From an uncultured Campylobacter sp. (GTDB lineage: Bacteria; Campylobacterota; Campylobacteria; Campylobacterales; Campylobacteraceae), in contig NZ_CALHXD010000260.1 in assembly GCF_938040115.1 (NCBI RefSeq), forward strand, positions 1 through 13,758: a DNA stretch of 13,758 bases, written 5' to 3'. This document shows positions 1 through 5,900 of the stretch, piece after piece (within the stretch, counting starts at the first letter, position 1; each line of letters begins with the position of its first letter). The notes under the pieces are model-generated. The model saw only the letters and a list, made by a program, of their open reading frames with translations, did not search any database and was not told the origin of the DNA. The position numbers and the translations under genes were made by a program.

Positions 1-56
1 GCGAGCTTTGCAAAAAATATGGCGCGAATATACAAATCCACGACTTTAAGCGGTAA
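1..56 (+). CDS. C-terminal end of a + strand gene entering from the left (partial)
   Basis: In the third forward frame the first bases read ELCKKYGANIQIHDFKR and stop at TAA (54-56). This reads like a normal charged, soluble protein C-terminus. The other two forward frames give less protein-like text, and the frame that stays open to 294 has unusual composition. A hairpin starts 10 bases after the stop, as expected at the end of a transcription unit. Seventeen residues are too few to name a family. The call rests on amino-acid character and context only, so it is tentative. Confidence 0.45.
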   Translation, partial: ELCKKYGANIQIHDFKR

Positions 57-66
57 ATTTAGCCAC

Positions 67-98
67 GGGCGTCAAATTTATTTTGGATTTGAACGCCC
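67..98 (+). terminator. Hairpin downstream of the partial gene, possible terminator
   Basis: GGGCGTCAAAT (67-77) pairs with ATTTGAACGCCC (87-98), giving 11 base pairs with one bulged A and a 9-base loop. It lies 10 bases after the TAA at 54-56 and is followed by a broken T-rich run (ATTTTAATTTT from 103). The T tract is not immediate, so it is a weak intrinsic terminator or a 3'-end stabilising hairpin. Confidence 0.4.
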
Positions 99-146
99 AC
101 GCTATTTTAATTTTGGCGCTAAATTTTGCTTTTTAATGTTAGTTGT

Positions 147-162
147 GGCGGATTATTCCGCC
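147..162. other. Perfect short hairpin between convergent gene ends
   Basis: GGCGGA (147-152) and TCCGCC (157-162) form a perfect 6-bp stem with a TTAT loop. No T tract follows on either strand. The left arm with its flank (TTGTGGCGG, 143-151) can alternatively pair with CCGCCACAA (219-227), so two mutually exclusive folds are possible. The rest of 57-276, between the end of the partial gene and the end of the Sel1 gene, shows no coding sequence I would support. Confidence 0.35.
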
Positions 163-276
163 CATTTCTGTCCGCTCAAGGCAACATTTAGCAAGATCCT
201 AGCACGTATGGCTCTAACCCGCCACAATAGCTGTATTTTTAAATTTACAGTAGCAAGGCTTATTTGCACACTCATC

Positions 277-1113
277 TCAACGCAAATTTTTTAGATACTG
301 GCACGCGCTAAATTCTCCGAGCTTGCAGCCCCGATCGTAAAGTTCTTTGGCGGCATTTTTATTCTTTTCTACACCCATGCCTTTTTCGTAGGCAAAGCCC
401 AAATTTACACAGGCTAGCACGCTAGCACCCGAGCAAGCGTTAGTAAAGAGCACAACGGCTCTTTCGTAGTCTTTTTCTACGCCCTCGCCCTTAAAATAGC
501 AAACCCCAAGATCGGCGCACGAGCCCACGTGCCCGCGCTCGCAAGAGGCCGCATACATCTGCGCCGCCTTTGCCGCGTCCTTTTCTACGCCGCCACCTAG
601 CGCGTAGCTTAGAGCGAGATTATAGCACGCCGTTTCCTCGCCTAGCTTGCAGGCTTTAGCAAACAACTCGTTCGTTTTTTTACCGTCAGGATAGACGCCA
701 AGCCCCTTGCCGTAGCTATACGCTAGGCTCGCGCACCCCTCGCCTACGCCTTTTTCGCAAGCTTTAGCAAAAAGCTCGTTTGCCTTTCTGTGATCTTGCG
801 CCGCGCCCTGCCCGCTTTGGTAAAGTAGCCCCAGATACACGCAGGCTTTGTCCGCACCAAGCCCGCAAGCCTTGTCGTAGTATCGCACGGCTTTTGTAAA
901 TACCTTATCAAACTCGTAAAAATACCCAAGTCCCGCGCAATACATCGCGTTTTTCTCGCCGCCTTCATCGCAGGCAAGCTCTAAGTTTTTAATCGCGAGC
1001 GAGAGCCTTTTACAAATTTCGTCGTTTCCCTTCTTGCACTCCTTGCTAAGATCGGCTAACTCGCCGCCAAAAGACAGCGCCGCAAAAAACACAAGCAAAA
1101 TCAAACGTCTCAT
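277..1113 (-). CDS. Secreted Sel1-repeat, cysteine-rich protein (Hcp/HcpA-like)
   Basis: Predicted 278-residue periplasmic or secreted protein. It opens with a signal peptide (MRRLILLVFFAALSFGG) and continues as tandem 36-residue Sel1/TPR-like helical repeats, seen as recurring A.KA..LF.KAC..G...AC units and G.GV.KD turns. Eight cysteine pairs, most spaced eight residues apart (for example CKLGEETAC, CERGHVGSC, CKLGEFSAC), match the disulfide-locked repeats of Helicobacter Hcp proteins. The start at 1113 is preferred over the in-frame one at 1161: it has AAGGA about 11 bases upstream and puts the signal peptide at the N-terminus. The 1161 start would add 16 charged residues in front. Hcp proteins are reported as extracellular or periplasmic and some bind beta-lactams, but function is unsettled, so no enzymatic role is claimed. 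It is transcribed divergently from the HIT gene. Confidence 0.88.
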   Translation of the reverse strand: MRRLILLVFFAALSFGGELADLSKECKKGNDEICKRLSLAIKNLELACDEGGEKNAMYCAGLGYFYEFDKVFTKAVRYYDKACGLGADKACVYLGLLYQSGQGAAQDHRKANELFAKACEKGVGEGCASLAYSYGKGLGVYPDGKKTNELFAKACKLGEETACYNLALSYALGGGVEKDAAKAAQMYAASCERGHVGSCADLGVCYFKGEGVEKDYERAVVLFTNACSGASVLACVNLGFAYEKGMGVEKNKNAAKELYDRGCKLGEFSACQYLKNLR

Positions 1114-1179
1114 AAGCTCAAATTTCCTTTCAAATTTTATAAATTTACCGCCGTAAAGCACCGAGACCGAAATGTCCGA

Positions 1180-1185
1180 AGTATA
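1180..1185 (-). promoter_or_regulatory. Candidate -10 box for the Sel1 gene
   Basis: On the minus strand this reads TATACT after AAATT. It would give a leader of about 60 bases before the ATG at 1113. A second candidate (TATAAA-like, near 1137) lies closer to the gene, so the choice is uncertain. There is no clear -35 box, which is usual for sigma-70 promoters in this group. Confidence 0.3.
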
Positions 1186-1215
1186 AATTTAAAAAGATTA
1201 AAATTCAAATTTAGC

Positions 1216-1221
1216 TAAAAT
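1216..1221 (+). promoter_or_regulatory. Candidate -10 box for the HIT gene
   Basis: TAAAAT in the context TTAGCTAAAATCGC, with a strong AAGGAG ribosome site at 1232-1237 and the ATG at 1244. The same GCTAAAATCGC string occurs on the minus strand ahead of pgpA, which supports it as a promoter word in this genome. The implied leader is short, about 16 bases. Confidence 0.35.
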
Positions 1222-1243
1222 CGCTATCAAAAAGGAGCGTAAA

Positions 1244-1615
1244 ATGATCTTTGAAGACGAGCTGATTTTCATCGAGCGAGAAACGAGCGAAATCCCGTGG
1301 GTAAAAATTTTTACAAAAACGCCGTTTAAGGAGCTAACCGACTGCGACGAAGCCACGCAAAAAAGGGTTTTTGAAGCGGTTTTAACGACCGAAAAAGTAA
1401 TGAGAAAATTTTATAATCCCACAAAAATAAACATCGCAAGCTTTGCAAACTACGTGCCGCGCGTGCATTTTCACGTGATGGCGAGGTTTGAGAGCGATAG
1501 CTTTTTCCCGGAGTCCATGTGGGGCAAAAAGCAGCGCGAGGGCGAGCTAAATTTGCCTGATTTTGCCGAATTTTCTCAAATTTTAGCGTGCGAGCTAGGC
1601 AAAACACGTGAATAA
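1244..1615 (+). CDS. HIT-family (histidine triad) nucleotide hydrolase-like protein
   Basis: A 123-residue cytoplasmic protein. Near the C-terminal half it has VHFHVMARF (H75, H77) followed by D.FFPESMW, the shape of the HIT active-site strand in the HVHxHxxPRF branch related to dinucleoside polyphosphate hydrolases. The third triad position is Met79 rather than His. In that branch the third position is often not His, so this need not mean loss of activity. The start is supported by AAGGAG six bases upstream. The gene ends by overlapping the next gene by 8 bases, so the two are probably co-transcribed. The exact substrate cannot be read from the sequence. Confidence 0.82.
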   Translation: MIFEDELIFIERETSEIPWVKIFTKTPFKELTDCDEATQKRVFEAVLTTEKVMRKFYNPTKINIASFANYVPRVHFHVMARFESDSFFPESMWGKKQREGELNLPDFAEFSQILACELGKTRE

Positions 1616-2459
1616 AAAAATACTTCTAACGCTCGCGATCATCGTAGTAGCAAGCGTTTTGGCGGTTTATAAGGCGCGCTGGGACGAGCAGACGCAGACG
1701 GAAAATATCAAAAAATTTCTCGACTTTCAAACGCAAATTTTAAATAAAAACATAGAAGAGGAAAAACTCTCCGCGATGACCGTTGCGACGCTGCTAGCGC
1801 AAAACGAGCACGTGAAAAAATGTATGAGCCAAAATAATCGTCAGATGTGCTTAGAGACGCTTGGCAAATTTACCAAAACGCTAAGCAAGGTGCCGATTTA
1901 CGAAAATGCCAAATTTCACATCCATACACCTGAGATGAGGAGCTTTGCTAGGAGCTGGATACCGCTATATAACGACGATCTAACGAGCTTTCGCCACCTG
2001 CTAGCCGAGGCTAAAAACGGCGTAGCCGCAGGCATCGAGGTAGGTCGCGCAGGAGTTTTTATTAGGTCCGTCGCGCCGATATTTGAGGATAAAAAGATGC
2101 TAGGCAGTATCGAGGTGCTGCTTGATTTTAAGCATTTGAGCGACTTTTTCGCACAGCAAGGGCTAGGCCTTTTCGTGCTGCTCGACGCTAGCGCCGACTC
2201 GCCGTATCAAAACAGCAGCGACGAGGGCATCATCGAAGGCTTTCATTTCGTAAATAAGAGCTACGCAAATTTAAACGTCCTGCCGATGCTAAAAGACATC
2301 AAATTTAAAAGCGGAGGATTTTATCAGACGGATTCGCACGCCTTTACCATCCAGCCTATGAACGACGCAAAGGGCGAGCGAGTGGGATATTTCGTGATTT
2401 ATTTTAACTCCGACTCAAAAGAGCGAAATTTAGCAAAACTCGGCGTTTGGTTTGATTAG
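1608..2459 (+). CDS. Membrane-anchored Cache-domain (dCache_3-like) sensor without output domain
   Basis: 283 residues starting at GTG, inside the last codons of the HIT gene (8-base overlap). Residues about 5-22 form one transmembrane segment and the remainder is predicted periplasmic. The stretch with HTPEMRSFARSW, then DDLTSFR, AGIEVGRAGVFIRSVAPIF and LGSIEVLLDF matches the core of the double-Cache family (dCache_3) found in chemoreceptors and diguanylate cyclases of Campylobacterota and Desulfo-type bacteria. Usually a second membrane segment and a cytoplasmic MCP, GGDEF or kinase module would follow. Here the protein stops straight after the sensor fold. It could be a remnant of a chemoreceptor, a ligand-binding partner of another sensor, or a genuine solo-Cache protein. 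The ligand is unknown. Confidence 0.8.
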   Translation: MNKKILLTLAIIVVASVLAVYKARWDEQTQTENIKKFLDFQTQILNKNIEEEKLSAMTVATLLAQNEHVKKCMSQNNRQMCLETLGKFTKTLSKVPIYENAKFHIHTPEMRSFARSWIPLYNDDLTSFRHLLAEAKNGVAAGIEVGRAGVFIRSVAPIFEDKKMLGSIEVLLDFKHLSDFFAQQGLGLFVLLDASADSPYQNSSDEGIIEGFHFVNKSYANLNVLPMLKDIKFKSGGFYQTDSHAFTIQPMNDAKGERVGYFVIYFNSDSKERNLAKLGVWFD

Positions 2460-3580
2460 TCAAGCAGGCTTTTTGAGTACGGCGAAAATTTGTAGGTAAA
2501 GACGCTGCCTTTGCCCAGTTCGCTTTTTACGCCATACTCTACGCCGTTTTTCACGCAGATGCTCTGTACGATATTTAGCCCAAGGCCAAAGCCGCCCTGC
2601 ACGCCATCGTCTCTAACGTAGCGTTTCCAAATTTTACTCGTGTCTTTTATGCCTTCGCCCTCGTCCTCGACTACGAGCACGATTTTACCGCTTTTTTCAA
2701 AAAGGCGCAAATTTATTATCCCTCCTTCGCGGCTATATTTTACGGCGTTGCTCAGGTTGTTATCGATCAGTCTGCCCGCCTCTATCTTGCTCATAAAAAT
2801 TTGCAAATCAGGCTCGATGAAGTCGTAAATTTTGATATTTTTCGCCATCGCGATACCGCGCATATACCGCGCTCGCTCGAGGCAAAATTCGCTCAAATTT
2901 AAAATCTCTGGCGGAAATAAAATATATCCGCGCTTGATGTAGTACTCGGTATCCTCGTATGTAACTTGCATCTGCTTTAGAGCCGAGCGCATGCGGGTGA
3001 CGTATTTGTTATCAAGGCCCAGCATTTCAAGGTTTATTCCGATGACCCCCAGCGGCGTTTTTAGCTCGTGCATCGCGTCGTTAAAAAAGTTATTCATATA
3101 TTTTTTAGCGTCTTTATATGGCTTTATCCCGCTAACAAACGACAAATAAAGCGCGAAAAATACGACCACGAGCGCAAACGCTAGAGTTAGAGCCGTGACG
3201 AATAAAATCCTAGCCGCGTTTTGCTTTTTGGCTAGCACGAGATAATAAAACTCGCCGTCCGCGCGAAAATAGGTCTTGTAAAAAAGATGCCCGTTTTCTT
3301 GCCTGGTGATAAATTTTAAATCGCTCGGGCGCGCGTCTAAATTTGAGACGACTTGCTTTTCTTTGAGATCAAAAACGCCGTATCTATAGGTGAGCGAAAT
3401 GGGCAAAGTCTCGTTTTTATCGAGCGCTTTGCGGATTTTGCCCTCGTATTCTAGCAGCTCGAACATATTTTTCGAGTATTCGTCTTTGGAGCTTAAATTT
3501 ATAATCTCGTAGCTTTGAAATATAAACAAAGCCATGATGATAAAAGTGGCTAAAATAGGGATTTTAAGATTTTGAAACAT
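2456..3580 (-). CDS. Two-component sensor histidine kinase
   Basis: 374 residues. TM1 is at about 8-25, a periplasmic sensor of about 95 residues follows, and TM2 is at about 124-150. The dimerisation/phosphoacceptor helix has NDAMHELKTPLG with the phosphorylated histidine at H171. The catalytic ATPase domain has an N box (LIDNNLSNAVKYSREGG, about 271-287), a G1 box VEDEGEGI (304-311) and a G2 box GGFGLGLNIV (329-338). All catalytic boxes are intact. There is no recognisable HAMP or PAS domain, so TM2 leads almost directly into the phosphoacceptor helix. The start overlaps the end of the response-regulator gene by 17 bases, so the pair is translationally linked. The stop overlaps that of the convergent Cache gene by 4 bases (TTAG, 2456-2459). 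The signal is unknown. Confidence 0.92.
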   Translation of the reverse strand: MFQNLKIPILATFIIMALFIFQSYEIINLSSKDEYSKNMFELLEYEGKIRKALDKNETLPISLTYRYGVFDLKEKQVVSNLDARPSDLKFITRQENGHLFYKTYFRADGEFYYLVLAKKQNAARILFVTALTLAFALVVVFFALYLSFVSGIKPYKDAKKYMNNFFNDAMHELKTPLGVIGINLEMLGLDNKYVTRMRSALKQMQVTYEDTEYYIKRGYILFPPEILNLSEFCLERARYMRGIAMAKNIKIYDFIEPDLQIFMSKIEAGRLIDNNLSNAVKYSREGGIINLRLFEKSGKIVLVVEDEGEGIKDTSKIWKRYVRDDGVQGGFGLGLNIVQSICVKNGVEYGVKSELGKGSVFTYKFSPYSKSLLD

Positions 3581-4232
3581 CTATCTTATAGCCTAGTCCG
3601 CGCGATGATTTTATAAACTCCGGAGTCGTTTTTTGACGGATTTTTAGTATGTGCATGCGCACGTCGGCGGGGTCTATTTCCTTGTCGTTCCATACCTCGG
3701 CGCGCAGCCGCTCGATGCCTACGAAGCTGTTTTTATGAAATAGCAAACACTCGATGATAGCAAATTCTCTCGTACTTAGCTCAACCGCTTCGCCTTTAAA
3801 TTTGAGCCGCTTTTTAGCCGTATCGAGGCTAAAGTTTTCATCGATCGCGATCAAGTTTTTATCGTCTCTGCCGTGATATTTTCGCATTAGCTCGTTTACT
3901 CTAAATTTTAGCTCGGCTAGCTCAAAGGGCTTTTTTAGATACTCGTTACAGCCCAGCTCGTATCCGACCGCCATATCGTCTATATCCACGAGCGAGGTCA
4001 TTATCATTATGGGCGTTTCACAGCCGATATCTTTGGCGTATTTTATCACCTCGTGTCCGCTGATATGCGGAACCTTGATATCAAGGATTAGCAGGTGATA
4101 AAAGCCCGCCGCTATCTTATCGCAGGCGATCTTGCCGTCTGGCGCCTCATCGACCTCGTAGCCTAGGCTTTCTAGGTATTCGCTAACGCTCTCACGATAT
4201 ACGAAGTCGTCTTCAAGCAGTAAAATTTTCAT
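3564..4232 (-). CDS. OmpR/PhoB-family response regulator
   Basis: 222 residues. The receiver domain (1-120) has the acidic pair D8/D9, phosphoacceptor D51 (LLILDIKVP), T79 and the K101-P102 switch. The C-terminal winged-helix DNA-binding domain (about 128-218) contains ELSTREFAIIECLL, DVRMHILKIRQK and SSRGLGYKI, typical of Trans_Reg_C. The ATG has GGAGA 5 bases upstream. It is the first gene of a two-gene unit with the kinase. It lies directly downstream of psrABC on the same strand but behind a terminator, so it probably has its own promoter. Control of psrABC by this system is an inference from position and from the direct repeat in the psrA promoter. The regulated genes are not shown by the sequence. 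Confidence 0.93.
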   Translation of the reverse strand: MKILLLEDDFVYRESVSEYLESLGYEVDEAPDGKIACDKIAAGFYHLLILDIKVPHISGHEVIKYAKDIGCETPIMIMTSLVDIDDMAVGYELGCNEYLKKPFELAELKFRVNELMRKYHGRDDKNLIAIDENFSLDTAKKRLKFKGEAVELSTREFAIIECLLFHKNSFVGIERLRAEVWNDKEIDPADVRMHILKIRQKTTPEFIKSSRGLGYKIDVSKS

Positions 4233-4256
4233 AAATTCTCCGAATTTTATCGCAAT

Positions 4257-4262
4257 ATTTTA
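4257..4262 (-). promoter_or_regulatory. Candidate -10 box for the response regulator-kinase unit
   Basis: On the minus strand TAAAAT (within CTTAAAATATTGCG), about 25 bases before the ATG at 4232. A second TAAAAT copy lies only about 10 bases before the ATG and would leave almost no leader. A separate promoter is expected because an intrinsic terminator stands between psrC and this gene. Confidence 0.35.
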
Positions 4263-4300
4263 AGGGAGATGATAGCTAAAAATGATTTTGGATCGTCTGA

Positions 4301-4332
4301 ATTTAAAAAGGCTCGGCGAGTTTACCGAGCCT
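4301..4332 (-). terminator. Intrinsic terminator of the psrABC operon
   Basis: Read on the minus strand, AGGCTCGG (4332-4325) and CCGAGCCT (4316-4309) form a perfect 8-bp GC-rich stem with an 8-base loop, followed at once by TTTTAAAT. It lies 24 bases after the psrC stop at 4357 and before the response-regulator gene at 4232. It should end psrABC transcription and insulate the two-component pair from it. Confidence 0.85.
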
Positions 4333-4356
4333 AATGCGTATAGTTTAGTCTAAATT

Positions 4357-5328
4357 TCACGCGCCCGTGAAAACTTGACCGGCATAAACTATATAGTATC
4401 TTAGCATCACGACGCCGCAGATAACTACAAGAGAGTTTGCTATGATGTAGCCCACTCTATAAGCGTGATTTTTAAGAGCCGTTAGCGCTATGGTGATAGG
4501 GGTCAAAAGTCCGATACCCACGACACCTATCCAGAATATTAACGCGTATTGTCCGGTGCTTAAAGCTTGTTTTGCGGCGACCGCGCTAGCTCCGCCCTCG
4601 AAATATAGTCCCAAAAATAGTATAGCTATAAGCGGTATCTCGAAAAGTACGGCGCGCAAGTCCATAACCAAAAGATACTTCACGTTGTCTTCGTTAAGAA
4701 GATGTTTGAAGCACAAAAGGCCGACTAGGATGTTTGTCGCTACGCCTGAGCTAAAGCCTGATGTTAGGAACAAGATCGGCAGAATCGGCGTGTTCCAAAG
4801 CGGAAGCTTCGTAATCGCGCTAAGCAAAAAGCCCGTATATATACCTACGCCGATCGCAAGGCAAAAAAGCGCCATCTCGACTATCTTTGAAAGCGGCGCA
4901 AAAGAGCGAATCAGCCTAGAAATAGGACGTAAAATCGCTAGAATTTTATACTTTTCTATCTCTTCTTCGAAAATAATCACCGCAAAAAGATAAGCTAGCG
5001 GCGTATAAAGCAGCAATAACGCAACGCCGATAGACATAACCGAACCGAAGTTATACTTAATCAAAATCCAGTAAAAACTAAGCGGTTTGCCAAGGTCAAG
5101 CACCAAAAGCGCAAGGCCCACGGTGATCGTTATAGGAGCCACTAGAGCGCCCGCCTTTACCATCGCGTCCCAGATGCTGCCGTCTTGTTTTTTGTGGTAG
5201 TTCCACTTAACAAGCAACGCAACCATCATCGCGCCTGCGGACAAACCCGCCAAAAATAGATAAACCGCTATCGGCCACGGCCAGTAAATTTCATTATATT
5301 GCGCTACGCTTCCCCACATATTATTCAT
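4357..5328 (-). CDS. psrC: Polysulfide/thiosulfate reductase membrane anchor subunit (NrfD/PsrC family)
   Basis: 323 residues, almost entirely hydrophobic, with about eight to nine predicted transmembrane helices. The N-terminal PWPIAVYLFLAGLSAGA is the hallmark first helix of the NrfD/PsrC family. In Psr complexes this subunit anchors PsrA and PsrB to the inner membrane and oxidises quinol, passing electrons to the iron-sulfur subunit. The length is close to the roughly 317 residues I recall for Wolinella succinogenes PsrC. A very strong ribosome site (AAAGGAGGA) sits just before the ATG, inside the end of psrB, and the two frames overlap by 8 bases. It is the last gene before the operon terminator. 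Whether the complex prefers polysulfide or thiosulfate cannot be decided from this subunit. Confidence 0.9.
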   Translation of the reverse strand: MNNMWGSVAQYNEIYWPWPIAVYLFLAGLSAGAMMVALLVKWNYHKKQDGSIWDAMVKAGALVAPITITVGLALLVLDLGKPLSFYWILIKYNFGSVMSIGVALLLLYTPLAYLFAVIIFEEEIEKYKILAILRPISRLIRSFAPLSKIVEMALFCLAIGVGIYTGFLLSAITKLPLWNTPILPILFLTSGFSSGVATNILVGLLCFKHLLNEDNVKYLLVMDLRAVLFEIPLIAILFLGLYFEGGASAVAAKQALSTGQYALIFWIGVVGIGLLTPITIALTALKNHAYRVGYIIANSLVVICGVVMLRYYIVYAGQVFTGA

Positions 5329-5890
5329 GGCTTCCTCCTTTGCGGTTAGCTATCATAGCAAGCTTGGGTTTGGTTTTAAGCTCGGCTTTAGGATAGTAGT
5401 GAGATTTGGTATTTAAAATTTTACTTACTTCGCTGTTTGGATCGTTTATATCGCCAAATGCCAAAGCATCGGTCGGACAAACGGTCACGCACGCAGGCTG
5501 CTCGCCAATGCTCACTCTAGTTTCAAAGCAAAACGTACATTTGCCTATCTCGCCGGTTTTTGGCTCGACGTAGCGAGCGTCGTAAGGACAGGCTAGGATG
5601 CAGTATTTGCAAGATACGCAAGTAGAGTGATCTAGCAGCACGATACCCTCAGCCGTCTGAAAGCTAGCTCCCGTAGGACAAACCGCCACGCACGGAGCGT
5701 CCTCGCACATCACGCAACTATGTCTGCTAAAGTCGGTTTTTAAATTTGGAAATTTGCCCTTTATCTGCGAATGGACTTGAAGTCTAAAAACGCCTCTAGG
5801 CACTTCGTTTTCGCTCCTGCAAGCCACCGAGCACGCTTGGCAGCCTATGCAGAGGTTTTCGTCATGTATCATTCTATACGCTTTTTTCAT
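5321..5890 (-). CDS. psrB: Polysulfide/thiosulfate reductase iron-sulfur subunit, 4 x [4Fe-4S]
   Basis: 189 residues with no signal peptide, so it is probably carried out through Tat together with PsrA. Sixteen cysteines fall in four ferredoxin motifs: C14/17/20/24, C59/62/67/71, C91/94/97/101 and C118/121/134/138. This is the set needed for four [4Fe-4S] clusters in the DMSO-reductase-type electron-transfer subunit (PsrB/PhsB/NrfC family). It moves electrons from the membrane anchor to the molybdopterin subunit. The start is 10 bases after the psrA stop, with AAAGGA just ahead of the ATG, so psrA, psrB and psrC form one operon. The W. succinogenes homologue is of nearly the same length (about 191 residues, from memory). 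Confidence 0.93.
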   Translation of the reverse strand: MKKAYRMIHDENLCIGCQACSVACRSENEVPRGVFRLQVHSQIKGKFPNLKTDFSRHSCVMCEDAPCVAVCPTGASFQTAEGIVLLDHSTCVSCKYCILACPYDARYVEPKTGEIGKCTFCFETRVSIGEQPACVTVCPTDALAFGDINDPNSEVSKILNTKSHYYPKAELKTKPKLAMIANRKGGSHE

Positions 5891-5900
5891 CTTTTTTCCT

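Noticed and set aside
19..294. 91-codon open frame on + at the left edge
   Set aside because: Its product has unusual composition and no family features. It overlaps the end of a better candidate frame (1-56), hairpins, and the end of the Sel1 gene. It looks like a chance open frame in a spacer.
744..977. 77-codon minus frame inside the Sel1 gene
   Set aside because: A shifted-frame shadow of a repeat-containing gene. The repeats make such frames stay open.
1161..1161. Upstream in-frame start for the Sel1 protein
   Set aside because: It would put 16 charged residues before an obvious signal peptide, and the AAGGA site belongs to the start at 1113.
4490..4993. 167-codon + strand frame inside psrC
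   Set aside because: It is an antisense shadow of a well-supported NrfD-family gene, with no ribosome site and no family features.
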